From assembly GCA_944739405.2 (NCBI GenBank), contig OX123187.2:43256394-43320393 (forward strand): 64,000 nucleotides of DNA. Reading direction: 5' to 3'. This document shows, one piece after another, positions 22,596-35,312 of the stretch. The DNA comes from Euclidia mi (taxonomy: Eukaryota; Arthropoda; Insecta; Lepidoptera; Erebidae). The notes below the pieces were generated by a model. The model made no database searches. It was not told the DNA's origin and saw nothing but the letters and a program-made list of their open reading frames with translations. Every line of letters starts with the position of its first letter. Position 1 is the stretch's first letter. Made by a program: the position numbers and the translations under genes.

Positions 22596-25383
22596 TAAAT
22601 AATACAATAACATCGAGACTGTTGGTTTCCTAACGACAACGCAACCTTTGAAACGTGTCAAAACATTTGTCATATTAATTATCATTTAATACCATTGCGG
22701 ACAGGTGGAGTGACATAGTGTGACTGATGAGACGTGCCCACATTGAGAATGGTGGCTCCTAACCGAAGGCATATTGTTGACTGCGAGCGTCATGCGGCGC
22801 GCGACAGGCGCTTGCGGTGTTAGCGGCTTAGGGATTTTAATGACTTTGCTTTACTATAAGGGCTATAGGCACAGTTTGATATTATTGTATCGACTTTGCT
22901 CAATATACTGTACTCTTTTCAAAAGTCGAGATTTTTAAACAGCATTGTCTGTTTAGGTTTGTACAAGTATTTTGTTTTCAATAGGTGTAGATATATTGTA
23001 TTAACCTAACTAAAGACGCCCACTAAAAGAGTTTCGGGTCAACAACATCAAGCATATATCTGTCAGCCAAATTAAATCTTTCTTTACTCAGTTTACGCAA
23101 TAGATTACCAAGAATCTAGTTTGGGGTAATCTATAGAGTGCGAGTTGAGAGTTTGGTTTAAACGAATCAAGTAGGTGTGATTCGTTTTAGGATCATGGAG
23201 GACTTGATTTAAAGCTTAAGTAAATAGATTTGCTTAATTAAATACAAGAAGAAAATAATCAAGTATCTTTATACATTCTACAAAAAAATCACTGATAATG
23301 TACATTGCTAAACCAACATATTTAGAATTAACAACCATATAAGTAAGTACGTGGTATATGTATAAGTTTATAACCAATTAAACCATTATATTGCTTTAGA
23401 GGACCTACACAGCAAGAAACTTGTCTATGACTGAACTTTGAATAATGGCAAATTTTAATACCATAAAATAGTTCCAAGAATAAACTCTAAATTATAATAT
23501 CATTTAGATATATGATCATTTTGAAAAATGCCATTGACTTTATTTTATATCCATTTTTCGCTATCGTCACAAAGTAAGTATATCATATAAAATAAATTAA
23601 ATACCTGTTCAGGTAGTCTCTAAATCTGACTAGTGAGTTCCACTATCTTTATTCTACATAGTTTTTAAAAAGGTCTCACCTAAATCAACAAAACAGCCAA
23701 AGGATTTAATTTATAACGGAATTAAACAGTACTTCTTAAATTCGTCACTTAAAACTGTGACTGCAAATAAGTTATTAGCCTGAGAATACAGTTGCCAGCT
23801 ATTTAAGGATTTGTGGAGTAGTCGCATTAATTCAAGTGTCCGTATTCCGTAGTCCGGACAGTGGCGCGACAAGGTCTTCCTAAATCCATTATAATGGGCG
23901 ACTTTGTGATTTTTGTGCCTCGTCTGCCATCACCCTCCGACGCCGTCCTCGCTCGACGCCACCAATCCAAAACTAATTACCGGGTACTCGAGTGCAACAA
24001 GTTCAACAAGTACACCCATTTGCGAAACAATTTTGCTCAAGAAATGAATGGCAGTTTCATCTTAAAAATGTACAAATTATTAGTTAACGAGAGCGACGAG
24101 AGATTTACATTTAATTGTTTGTTATTCCTCCCATCTATTCGTCGATCATCGTGACTACTGAGATCCTTGCCTTTTCATCCATGAATGTCAATTTTTCGTC
24201 TTGATTGGACCAAGTTTTATAATTATGTCATAAAATTTGTTAAGTGAACGATTGGATGCAAAGATTAGACGCCAATACAACCTCCTTCATTCCATGTTTA
24301 TGACAATCATAAAAAAAATATAAAAAAGAAGTGAAATATAAAAAAGAATATTCCCCGTCACTGATTTTTGGAATTTGATGCGAAATCGGGGACTATAATT
24401 TCGATAGCGCACCAAAGCGTAAAGGTCCCTACTGTTGTCTAATGAGTGGGGTTTTATGTCGTTTGCTGTCGAACCATAAAAATGTTAATTCCACTGTGGC
24501 GAAGAAATGAAAATGTCGTAAATGCAAACGCGACTTTACCGTCAGTCGAATGACTTTATTCATAGCAATAGCGAAATTACGGCGCAAGTATAAATGAGCT
24601 ATTGTTGCCACACTCACATTATCACTTACGTAACTTGTTACTACTGTATTCGCATTCGTATGCAGCATGCGTGAGCTGAGATGTCTGTGCTTACAATAAT
24701 GATAAGGATAATCACGTATTCTTTACTTTAGTAGTCATTTAGTATGCAGCTCTTTTTAGATATTCTAGAAAGATAATATTTATTTCAGGACCGAAACTAG
24801 CTTCTAAGAACCGCCAAAAAAAATTTTGGTCTAACATTTACTTTTATCCGTTCTCTGACTGCAAGATGAAAATAATGTTATAATTTTCGGGGTTAAAATG
24901 TTAGCTGCTCTTAAGTGATCTGACAGTTATTCTGGTTATAAAAGTGTTTATTGATTTTCAATCAAATATTGCAAATGTCGATAGACCCAAGTGATATGAG
25001 TTAATTTTAAAGTTTTATTATAACCATATCACCTTATTAAAATTCGTCGAACATGTCGTTGGAAATAAACACGATAGTTTCAGCACGTAGCTGTCTAAAC
25101 TAACAAAACTTCGAGCAGTGCACAACATAAGTTATATTTGCTATGCGTATCTGTAGCTTATTATCTGGTCTCATACGCAGTGAACGACGGGCAAGTTATA
25201 ATGATCGAGCAGCCATCCACGGTGCAGAGTCACTGCTCTGAATCAAGCTACGACTTATAGTACTGCAACGTGACGCCGCAGCCGAAACAAATGATATTTG
25301 TATAATTTAGACCCAGTCTCTCGTTACTACAGGCAGTCCTAAAAATGACAGTACCGTTTAAAGTTTTGCTTTGCCAGATTTAA

Positions 25384-27175
25384 CCCTACAAGGCTCAATT
25401 TTTTGTTAGTGCGCAACAAAAATATATAAGTTGTAATTAGTGATCAGAAGCTAGGATAAACTTATAAAAATACAAATTAATCCATATTTTACGAAAAATA
25501 CAACTTTTTATTTCTGTGCCATATACGGTACACTGAGCCTTAACTTATGCTTTTTGGTAATAAATTAGTACAATTGAAATGTTTTGGAAATAGTTTACTT
25601 TTACATTTTTTTTCAATTGCTGACTTATTATTTTAAATAAAATGAAATAACTAGGTGTAATATTTTAAACTTCTTTATATATTGCTGTTTATAAGAAAAA
25701 AAATCATATAACTGAGTATTATAAAATAAATTTCTATTTTTTTTATTGGTGAAAAGATCTAAAACGGTTATTATATTTATTTAGGGAGTTGTACGTGACA
25801 TTTATTGCAAGTTAAGAATGTTTTTCTTTTCCTAGCAGGATATTTGAATCGTTGTCTTTTTGTGCCCCAAACTAGAAACTCCTCAAACCCATCACGTCTG
25901 ACATCACGAGAAGGTAGGAATGATGTACTTGGCTTCTGTCTAATAAACCTATGGTACCTCTCTGTTTGTTTATCTATAGCCCAAACACGCATAAACTTTC
26001 CCCACTTCAAATTTGAAGTCCTTCTGTTCCTTCTGTTTCATTGGGGTTAGCGCATGCTTCGGCTCCCTGTCTCTTCTGTACAATAACCAGCAATTTAGAA
26101 GAGTAACATCGAGAAGATGATAAAATAGCCTCAAGAACATTTTCTTTTCTATTGACTTGACCCACAAAAGACGATGATAAAACAACTAATTTGTTATCGT
26201 GGGACGATAATGGTGACAATATCTGTATTATCACAATATGCTCTGAAAAACCTCTCTGAACTTTTAATTTTTTTGGTCTTTTATGATAAATATTTTGAAG
26301 TCTTTTCATGAGAGACCTTTGTTTCTTCTTTGGGTGACAGTCTAAGAACCAGGGGTTATAAATCTATAACCCATTGCATTACTCATAGTCAATGATCGTT
26401 TACGTGCCCGAGATTGTGTAACGGTATCTGTAGTTGTACCTGAAGCCATTCCTGATGAAGGTACTAGGCTGAGGGTCTGATATTTTTGGCTGACGATTTT
26501 CAATATTCGTAACAAGCTCGTTGACGGGAGGCAAACCCTAATGTCTCTGCAGAGGAAAGGAAGTTTCCACTTCGCTAAATGACTCTGATAAAGGTTTTTG
26601 GATTAACTGAATTTTCCCGATGTCATCATCACTTTCAGCGTCAGAAAAAATTGGTTTGTCTTCATCAGAAGCAATATTCGAGAATCCATCATATGTACAT
26701 CACACAATCCTCTTTGCGACATTATCTGAAATAAAATAGAATTATGCATAAGTAAAGTTACCGTAAGTACGTATGAGTAAAACCGGACACTAAAGCTCGA
26801 CGTACCGTATGTGGCACATCCATAAAAATATGATTTACTAATAATTTTACTATTGTAATATAAAAAACCCCCTACCTCTGCAAAATATACACTATGTTAT
26901 AACACACAGTATTTCTTTCCGAGTACAAACTGTTCATTTACTATTTTTTATTTTATTTGTGTTTCGAGACAGACGACTAACTTAACACTTTCATCTAAAT
27001 TTCACACTGATTGCGTTATAAAAATAACACGAACGACATCTTTAGGTAAAAAATCATATTACTAAATTCCTAAATATCTATCAAAATGTGAAGGGATGTC
27101 CCTATTGATAGTTTTATATTTTATAAGAACGATTAAAAGCGTTGTTCCACATATGGCACCGGGTGGCTTGTAGGG
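25384..27175 (-). mobile_element. piggyBac-superfamily relic
   Basis: Flanked by TTAA on both sides (25380-25383 and 27176-27179) with short inverted ends CCCTACAAGGC / GGCTTGTAGGG. TTAA duplication and CCC-starting termini are diagnostic for piggyBac. The matching place in the other copy of block A (about 46836-46846) is an empty site. Transposase pieces are on the minus strand. At 1792 bp it is internally deleted. Confidence 0.93.
25777..26309 (-). pseudogene. piggyBac transposase C-terminal remnants
   Basis: Minus-strand reading in two frames: 26309-26007 has GFSEHIV and DNKLVVLSSSFVG, resembling the strand near the third catalytic Asp in piggyBac-type (DDE/D) transposases. 26010-25777 ends with a basic segment and TCNKCHVQLPK, the start of the Cys-rich C-terminal domain that binds the element ends. 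The catalytic core upstream is deleted (join near 26315-26340). Acidic N-terminal-like sequence may remain at about 26350-26720. Not functional. Confidence 0.78.
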
Positions 27176-27560
27176 TTAAGATGATTTACCTACTTGATAT
27201 TGAAATCTGTTATGATTTTTATGTCCATCTGTTTCCAGTAACTCATCATAAAGTAGCAAAAATTTACTCCGTGAGCTACTAGTTAAATAATCATAGTTGA
27301 TGATGTTAAATAAAAATCAATATTGCGGTCTTTTGAACATACGTAGTTTTATACTATAAAGTCGATTAAAAGATGTCGTGATGGATATCAAAAGTGAGTG
27401 TTTAATCTGCACAATTCAAATACGTAGTACTTTAGTTTTTAGTTTGAAAATATTTGTTACCATTTAATAAATTAGGTTTATATACCGAAATAATAACAGG
27501 TAGATTTATAGCTGCATGAATTCTAGGTGAGATTTTTGTGCCAGTATTACACAACTATCT

Positions 27561-27874
27561 CATAATTTCCATCCCAGGTTACAAAACGATTCAGAAGTAG
27601 TGCATTATATAAACTATAATTAACTGCTTCTGCGCCTAAGACCAACGCACTGTTACCCAGAGGGGCTCGTGTTCAAATGCACGGCGCGCACCTCTGACGA
27701 CGAAGATGACCTTTCGAAATAAATTCGCTTGCTAAAAGGTGTAGGATTAATCGTAGGAAAACTGCATGTCTGAGCGTTCTCCATCATGTTCTCGAAAGAT
27801 GTGTGAACCACTGTTAAGTCTGCCAATCCGCACTTGAGTAGCATGGTGGACTTTGGCCTAACCTAACAAGGTGA
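27561..27874. other. sequence between blocks A and B
   Basis: Contains a tRNA-like stretch (CTGCGCCTAAGACCAACGCACTG, then CGTGTTCAAATGCACGGCG at 27668-27686), probably a degraded SINE. Its partner in the right copy is not visible: on one side the LINE at 44473-46481 intervenes, on the other the window ends. Confidence 0.5.
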
Positions 27875-28225
27875 TGATTAAATACACAAAAATACACGAT
27901 TGTAAAATAGAAAACAAAACACTGTATACCATTAATTTAAAATGCAGTGCAACTTTAACTCAATGTCACAGTTGACTAGACAACCCAAACATGTTCCTCC
28001 CATGTTAAAGCCAAGCTCTCAACTCATACGTGTGTATGTTAAAAGTGCAGGTTAAACATAGCCTCTCTTTCTCCCGAGCACATGTATTCCTACAAACCAC
28101 GGAAGTGTTTGCCGAACGTTTTCTCCAAGCGAATCACGTAGTATCGAGTGGTCGACACTGTGTCTCTGGAATATCTAAGGACCTCCGACTCCGTCGATGT
28201 ACATACTCCGTATGTACACACACAT

Positions 28226-29619
28226 AAGAAAAAATGGCAATATAGGTACTTTAAATTACTATAACTCAGTATAAATTAAAGAATCTTTGAAAGGTAAAGT
28301 TACTGATTTTGGTGACATCGTACCTACTTACCTAGTATTCTGAACTCGCGTGTAGCTATGAAAATCCCTGTAGATAAAGTATTATATTCCAAAATAAGAT
28401 GTCTGATTACTTTTAGCAGATTCACAAATCTATCTTCACATAATATAATTTCATATAAAAAATTCAATCATAAAAAACCTAAATTAAATTATGAAAACAT
28501 ACGCAATAACTTTCCACAAATAAATTTTATACATTTTTACTAAACTCTTCTAACACCGGCATGATAACAAAATAGCACAATAGAGGCTACATTCAGGGCT
28601 GAGGGTAACATTGCACTACTTAGTAAATTAGCTGAAAGTTGCTTACGTTGGAACCTAGTAAGTGTGCAGTTATAAAACGAAATGTTTAAAGTTAATGCGC
28701 AACCAACTTGTATGAATTTCCTTGAAATAAATACTTACCTTCTTGTATTCAGAATTGTATAGTGTAGGTTTGTTTGTATTAGTTCTTTTAATTTGTTGCT
28801 TTTGAATTTTATTTTGCTGATTTATAGACTTGCTGATTTATGGCTAGATACAAGTAGGAGATGACAAGTATCTTTCGTGTTTTACGTTAGTAGATTATCC
28901 TGTATGAAATTTCGCTTACATCAACTTTTATTTAATTACCGAAATAACCGAATAATCTTATTTGTTTAACACCAAGCCCCTTCGCGTTAACATCGACATA
29001 ACATCACCATTAAACTCCACAACATTCTAATACAAACTATGTACACGCCTACATTTACTTAACGCCAATTAGCAAGTTGAATGACTAACGAATTTAAATA
29101 GTAATTAAAACATTAGTTCAACAGTAACGATATAAATCAAGCTTATTTGAAACTTATAATGGTCTCGCCGCCTCGTTGCTAATCTTATAAATTATGAAAA
29201 ACAACGAGAAAGCAATAAATTGCAATTCAGTCACTTGACACCGGTTCTTAACAAAAACGTCTCACTCGCCGCTCCTCACTATTGTGTTATAAAACATAAC
29301 CCACTTTTATTTTCATTATTTCATACAATAACACACCTTCCTGACTGTGATGTTGGTTTAATTTTAATTGGATTGGCTTAACAAAGGATACGTGTTTTAT
29401 ATTATACTTACAAGGCTGCTCTGGTTGATGGTAGATTCGCCTTTCTTGGCGTTATTTTAATAAGTGAATGATAATATGATGCGCAGTAGTCTACGTGTAA
29501 GGCTACTACAACCAATACGACTTCCGTGCCTTCACCAAACTAAAACTTATACTTACCTGTCCGTCTACCAAGGTAAGCATCAGAAGCTAGTTAGTCATGA
29601 AACATCATTTTATGGTCCT
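28226..29619. other. unmatched stretch inside block B
   Basis: AT-rich and gene-free. Not represented in the right copy of block B. I see no terminal repeats that would define it as a single transposon. Confidence 0.5.
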
Positions 29620-30848
29620 ATTTAAAACGCAGCTGCGTAATACTAAAGCACACCCCAAATGTGCAATATTTTGAATGATTTATTTTTCAACAATAGGCCT
29701 CCGTAATGATGTAAAACACGGTGCAGTAAAACCGTTACGTCCATAGCTCGGACCGAGTAATTGTGCGTTGATCAGTTTACCGAAGCATCGGTCGCGACCA
29801 GGCAGAAGTTTTAATTCACTTCTGGCCCATCCGCATAGCGCATACAAAACCGCTTTTCATTACAATGCAGTGCCGCAACAAGGAAACTGGATTCGTTAGT
29901 ACAACCAGTTGCAGTTATACTCGTAAATATCGTGTAGTATTCATTACTATTTTTGTTGATAGAGTGTTTGAACAATAGTTGTGGACGTATGTGGTTGGTA
30001 GCATTTTCTTAAAGCGAGTGCAGCTTTTGACATAACTGTGCGTTTCAGCTTACCTTTTTAAAGATAGCTTTGTGAATATTCAAAGTACCAGCAAACTTTC
30101 CGTTAGAGGCACACAGTGCATATGGTATTATTAACATCGCATTTGCCAAGTATTGTTTTTAAATTTGTTATTAAATACATAATAGAATAAATAGTACATT
30201 TTTATAAAGACAGAGCACAACGCAACCAGATATGTAATAACATAAGTGTTCCATTTATAATCCCAGTTTATTAACATACACAATGAGAAATATAAATTAA
30301 ACAAAAGACGTAAAGCGACGGTGCTTTGCAACAATGTCAATCAAAATAGACACCGGCGCAAAATGAGTTTAAAATAAGAATAAGTTTGCTCAAAATCTTC
30401 CAAGACTATTCAAGTGCAATTAGCTTTAGTTGCAAGTCAACAGCACTTTCAGGATATTCGCTAGCGCCTAAAGTAAGCCACTCCAATTTAATGTAGGTTT
30501 GTTTGCGACATTTCAAAACTGTAATTAATTTGGCAGCTTCACGTGCATATTGTATGAAGAAAACTAAACCCATTTACTGTAATTACTCGTTATAATATAA
30601 CATTTATACGGGTGTCGGGGGCAAATGAGGTCCACGTGCGAATAACAGTAATTAGTTGTTAGGAAAGTAGGTGTTATTACAGGGTTGGCTATTATACCGA
30701 CGTCACATATTTGAAAGAGCGACGCATTTTAGGGCGATTGGCTAAAAGGCGTCTTCAATGCGACGAGAAATGCCAAGAAACTCGGTAACTATAAAAAGAC
30801 GTGGATACACCACTGATAACATTAAAGAAACTTGTCATCTGATGATTC

Positions 30849-32279
30849 GATTACAGCAAACAACCTAGTGCTTAATTCTAAAAGACTAAATGCGTTAAAT
30901 TTGCTTTACCTAACGTTAGACAACTGGGACCTAATATAAGGCTAGATAGGGAGGAACTTGACACAGTTGACTCGACAGTGTTTCTAGGCATTACACTAGA
31001 TAATAAGTTACAATGGGGTGCACATATAGCATGTCTTGCAGGTAAGCTCAGCTCTGCTGCGTATGCTGTCAAAAAAGTTAGACAACTTACTGATGTTGAC
31101 ACAGCTCGTCTAGTTTATTTTAGCTATTTTCATATTGTCATGTCCTACGGTATTTTGTTACGGGGCAAAGCTGCGGATATTCAGAATATCTTCGTTCTAC
31201 AGAAACGAGCGGTACGAGCAATATACATGTTAGGTGCAAAAGATACTCTTAGGGAACGCTTTAAGTCTATAGGGATTCTTACAGTAGCCTCGCAATTTTT
31301 ATTTGCTAATATATTGTATATTAGGCAAAATATAGGTTTATTTACTACAAAAAGTGATGTACATAACATAAATACTCAAAACAGGCATAAGTTATATGCC
31401 CCTTATCATCGTTTACATAAAGTTAATAATTCTTTTGTAGGGCTAGGTATTCGTATATACAATTAAATACCAATTAGTCTTTTAGAATTGCCATTTAGTA
31501 CGTTCAAAAGCAAAATAAAAGACTGCCTTATTAGGAAAGGTTATTATACCATTAATGATTATTTCAGTGATAAGGACAGATGGTCACTTACACTAGCCAA
31601 CTCTAGATTTTTTTAATTTATATAGATACCTTACTTTTCAGTTTTTTTTTAAATATAATATCTCTATTTCTATTAATTTAATATTCATGCATTATTAGGT
31701 CATTCAACTTACTACATTTACATTTTCATTGTTGTTCCACAAATTTTATTGAAATTTGCTACAGTGTTAGATGAAGGTAACTCGTTATCATGGGCTGGAT
31801 ACTAACGATTTTGTAATTTTCGTGTATTCATATACCGTCACTTTCTGTAACATACTTTTCCACCATAGTTCTGAACATGATCGCGAGTTGCCTACATTAT
31901 AAAGCGTAAGTGGATGCTCCTGTTACACAAGATTCACATTAGAAGACTACTACAGCACTTAATTTAGTAACTGCATATTTGTTTAAGTATTATGTATGTT
32001 CTTATATACTATTTACAAGTAATTAATTACTATGTGAAACAGTTGCAGCTCCTTACAAAAACAAAATATGTACCATAACACTGGCGATTAAAAAGAGTGG
32101 CCACGAGTTTTATTGCCCGTTCTTTCTCGTGGTTCTACCTATTGCTTTGCGAATGGGCAGTAAATGTAAATTTAGATGCATTATTAGGCATTATTAATTT
32201 ACTTTAAAAATTTGACGTTCATAAGCGTCAAGTTGTGACCTAGATGAATAAATTATTTTTGACTGTGACTTTTGACTTT
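30849..32279 (+). mobile_element. 5'-truncated LINE, left copy of block B only
   Basis: The flanks TTGTCATCTGATGA (left) and ATGAGAGGTTTATAATAAG (right) are contiguous in the right copy (62138-62175, reversed), so this stretch is an insertion of about 1.43 kb. It codes the C-terminal part of a LINE RT and has a 3' untranslated region with GAATAAATTATTTTTGACTGTGACTTTTG at its end. A short ATGA may be the target duplication. Confidence 0.85.
30871..31616 (+). pseudogene. LINE reverse transcriptase C-terminal fragment
   Basis: Frames reading VKFALPNVRQ..., then FLGITLDNKLQWGAHI, YGILLRGKAADIQNIFVLQKRA and, after one frame change near 31466, LPFSTFKSKIKDCLI to a stop at 31614. This is the thumb and C-terminal region following the catalytic centre in Jockey/CR1-like ORF2 proteins. 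Catalytic blocks are absent because of 5' truncation. Confidence 0.85.
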
Positions 32280-32309
32280 TATGAGAGGTTTATAATAAGT
32301 ACGTAGGAT

Positions 32310-32999
32310 TTTTTTTATAGACTCACGCCTGTATCCCTGAACGGGTAGGCAGAGGTGTAATATTACACCCACATTTCGCTATCAATTTTTAAGCCTCGTA
32401 TTCACTAGGGTACAAAGTCGCGCGACTTATCGCGAACAGTCGCAGAACATTTACGTGCGACTGTCCCGCGACAATGTCGACCGACATTTCGCTCGTCCAC
32501 ATACTGGCATTGTGATCGAGATGTCGCCTAAGTGTTAACACAGTTTCGTTGGTAGTGTGGACCAACGAAGTGTGCTATAATCGCGGGTAGTCGCGGAACA
32601 AATAGCAACATATGTCCTCACAAGTCAAATGCCATCGGAAACTGTCGAGGGACACGAAGTCGCGCAAGGTCGACGCTATCGGAGCGTCGACAAGTGACTT
32701 GTTCCCCGACACGTAGATGTCTCCTGCGATGTCGGGCGATGTCCCCCGCGACGTCGCTCAACACGTAGAATTCGTGTCGAGCGACAAGGTCGCGGGACAA
32801 ATGTCTCCTAATGAATACGAGGCTTTAGGTCCCACGTAATAGGGGGCGAGCCTATTGCCGTTACCGGGCACATCACCAGACTCCGTGCTGCTACTGAGAA
32901 TTCGGAAAAACCCAGTTACACTTTTGCCCGACCCGGGAATCGAATCCGGGACTTCCGATCAGCAGTCGCATATGCTATGCACTGGACTACGGAGGCAGT
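32310..32999 (-). mobile_element. tRNA-headed SINE, interrupted by a MITE
   Basis: Minus-strand SINE: T-rich tail at 32310, body GGGTAGGCAGAGGTGTAATATT and, after the MITE, TTAGGTCCCACGTAATAGGGGGCGAGCC, then the tRNA-like head with reversed B box (GGGAATCGAATCC at 32935-32947). The uninterrupted relative at 38945 reads AATTTTTAGGTCCC across the insertion point. Confidence 0.88.
32392..32824. mobile_element. 433-bp Harbinger-like MITE nested in the SINE
   Basis: Inverted ends AGCCTCGTATTCA / TGAATACGAGGCT, target duplication TTA (32389-32391 and 32825-32827). A 3-bp TTA or TNA duplication points to the PIF/Harbinger group. The interior is full of GTCGCG, GTCGCGCGAC and GTCGC words in both orientations. 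No coding. Confidence 0.85.
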
Positions 33000-33175
33000 C
33001 AAGACAGACAAGCTACCGCCAAATTTAGCGTGTTCTTTGGGGACCACGGGGGACTCCGTGCTGCTACTGAGAATTTCCTAACGGAAAAACCCAATAACAC
33101 TTTGCCCGACCCGGGAATCGAACCCGAAACCTCCCAGTCCCACGCGCACATTTATTCCGCGAGACCAACAAGGCA
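33000..33175 (-). mobile_element. second, 3'-truncated SINE copy in tandem
   Basis: Minus-strand copy of the same family: GGGGGACTCCGTGCTGCTACTGAG, then reversed B box GGGAATCGAACCC (33112-33124) and head to about 33175. Together with the SINE at 32310 it is framed by ACGTAGGA (32301-32308) and ACGCAGGA (33176-33183), suggesting both entered as one unit. Confidence 0.75.
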
Positions 33176-33441
33176 ACGCAGGAATCATCATCATCATCAT
33201 CACTATGGCGCTATTGTTTGGTTTACTCAAAATCTAACGGTGGATGCACACTAACACGCAAAACAGTCGCGATGCTACGATAGCAGTACACCTGTACATA
33301 TGTCCATGATTCTATATGCTGCATCATGATGTCGCGCTTCAGTAAAAAGACAGACGTGATTCAAATGCGTCACATTTGCAACGCAGCTTTAGTAGGTACA
33401 TGTGTCAATATAAAAGGGCAGGTTGCCAGATGGAGTCAGTT

Positions 33442-34187
33442 GACAGGACATTGATGATGTTCCCTTTATTGTTACTTTTACAGAAGTGATAAGCGGCCAC
33501 AACGTAACGTAACGCAATGTTTAAAGAGTCAACACGATGTAAAGTAAAACATGCGCTAATGGAAGGAAAGAGGAACCCACCACGCACCCTCGGATTGACC
33601 ACCCCAACTATTGCAATAGAAAAAGGTTGACAATACCGAACTCCTCTAAAAGGATAAGGGATATAGGGATGGTAGGGGTTCCAGGAAGATACCTGACTTG
33701 CAATATCCCGCTGTATGCGCCGACTTTTCTTCGACACGTGTTTCGCCTCTGCACGAGGCATCCTCAGGAACGATGGGCAACATGAAAAACATGCGCCATT
33801 CGTTGTCAATGTAGTCGCACGTCTATAACAATCCAGTAGCGATGCAGTCGCGCGTTTGTTTCTATTCAATAGCTATGCCGACGTGCGTTGGAGTAGCTAC
33901 CGATGCACGATGCACGCAATAGTAGTGATACAGAAGCCAGCTACAAATGCGCGTCAGAATCGCTCCTAAAAGTCGTCGTGTGTGACTGCCCTAAGTCTGT
34001 ATTATCTAAAAAGTTATTCGTAATCTAGATATTCCGTCTATATAAAATCTCTCTTTATTGAAAAATGTGGAATCTCTGAAAACTTTCAGTCAATATCGAA
34101 ATTAAATTTTACACAGATTTTATCACAGTTTCTATAACGGTTTGTGATTTACATACGCTTTCTCTTACGTTTCGGTCTATTTGCGAC
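33442..34187. other. unclassified repeat-like stretch
   Basis: Contains CGACACGTGTTTCGCCTCTGCACGAGGCATCCTCAGGA (33734-33771), a motif frequent in lepidopteran repeats, inside a minus-strand frame of 154 codons that has no domain I recognise. I take it as a non-coding transposon piece. Confidence 0.45.
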
Positions 34188-34450
34188 AGCAGTGGTTTGG
34201 AATACTATGCAGATTAGTCATTTAGAGAGATCACCAATTATTTTTAACGATCATTAAATATAGGTACACACATAATTACATACTAATTTCAGAATTTTCA
34301 CAAGGTCTTTATCGAAAGCCTTTGGGGCTATGTTTAGCAGTGGTGTGGAATACTGTGCAGATTAGTCATTTAGAAAATCATCAATTCATTCTTATTAATG
34401 GTTAAATATACGTACGAACTCATTTTAATTTTCACACAAGGTCTATAATG
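34188..34450 (+). repeat. two-copy tandem duplication, period 148 bp
   Basis: AGCAGTGG-TTTGGAATACTATGCAGATTAGTC at 34188 recurs as AGCAGTGG-TGTGGAATACTGTGCAGATTAGTC at 34336. Similarity continues to the ACAAGGTCT words near 34301 and 34437. Confidence 0.75.
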
Positions 34451-34509
34451 GAAAACCAGGGGGCAGGCACGTGTGCAACAGTCGAATACTTTTGGATAAG
34501 ATTATGCAT

Positions 34510-34720
34510 AGTGTTCCCGCGCCTAAGACAGTAGCTCGCTAGAGTGGAGATACCAACAGACAACCATGCATAGGGTGTCGGGTTCTAATCCACGGCGCAC
34601 ACTCCAAACTTTTCGGACTTATATGTGTGCGTTGATTTCTTAATAATCGCTTGCCCCGTGCCCCGTACAGCATTTTAACAAGCCGTCGGCCCTAGCCGTC
34701 TTGAATATCTTTGACAGTCG
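34510..34720 (+). mobile_element. possible tRNA-derived SINE, degraded
   Basis: GCGCCTAAGACAGTAGCTCGCTAG resembles an A-box side and GGGTTCTAATCCACGG a B box. A similar head lies at 27630. Boundaries are uncertain. Confidence 0.45.
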
Positions 34721-34936
34721 TTATAGGGAGTCAGTATCTACCTCTAAATAAACTGATACTAGTCAAAATCATGGAATATGCTAGCCCTTTGGGTTGCGGA
34801 GTCAGAAAGACAATCACTCTGTGGCTAATATCCAGTGAAATCCGATAAGAAAGCGGACGCCGGGTTCTAACTAGGATGACGCTAGGAGGATGATGGTATG
34901 TAGTAATGAGTCAGTACTTTTGAATAAGCTGACAAC

Positions 34937-35192
34937 TGCCTCCGTGGTCCAGTGGATAGCGTATGCGACTGCTTATCGGAGGTCCCGGGTTCAATTCCCG
35001 GGTCGGGCAAAAGTGTTACTAGGTTTTTCCGAATACTTAGTAGCAGCCTGGTGACTGAGCCTGGTGGTGTAACTTATGGTGGTATGACCCAAAAATTCAT
35101 GGCGAAATGTCGGTGTAATATTTATACCTCTACCTACCCCTTCGGGGATATAGGCGTGAGACTATAAATAAAATAAAATAAATAAAATATTC
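34937..35192 (+). mobile_element. tRNA-headed SINE, full length
   Basis: Head CTGCCTCCGTGGTCCAGTGGATAGCG, B box GGTTCAATTCC (34989-34999), body ACCTACCCCTTCGGGGATATAGGCG, tail ATAAATAAAATAAAATAAATAAAAT. Same family as 19375. Confidence 0.88.
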
Positions 35193-35312
35193 TAAACCTT
35201 GGCCTCCCTATCTCTTTGGGTTGGGAAGATCAGACGGCAGTCACTTTGTGTAGAAGGTAATATTCGGTCATATACCTATAGCTGTTGGGCCCGGGCTCCA
35301 AGTCTTTGATGC

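Larger units (their letters stand above)
20192..27560 (+). repeat. duplicated block A, left copy
   Basis: Reads as the reverse complement of 61881-61852 joined to 53494-46482. Landmarks that match in order: 20226-20340, 21420-21490, 22270-22450, 22730-22850, 23020-23130, 23880-24150, 24370-24480, 25090-25330, 27185-27560. In the best stretches identity is about 95% (6 differences in roughly 115 bases near 20230-20340), with many small gaps. Frames found in one copy are broken in the other, so I see no conserved protein. The piggyBac at 25384-27175 is present only in this copy. Confidence 0.92.
27875..33441 (+). repeat. duplicated block B, left copy
   Basis: Reverse complement of 64000-61882, with left-only insertions. 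Matching parts: 27875-28225 with 64000-63670; 29620-30845 with 63352-62160; 33185-33441 with 62100-61882. Identity near 28030-28200 is about 94%. The left copy has about 1.4 kb at 28226-29619 that faces an unrelated 320 bp on the right, plus a LINE (30849-32279) and a SINE pair (32310-33175) absent from the right copy. No conserved reading frame. Confidence 0.9.

Noticed and set aside
23861..24154. 97-codon frame on the plus strand in block A
   Set aside because: The inverted copy at 48656-48899 has frame changes and stops within the same sequence, so there is no sign of coding constraint.
33405..33869. 154-codon minus-strand frame
   Set aside because: It spans the edge of block B and a repeat motif common in Lepidoptera. 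No domain recognised.
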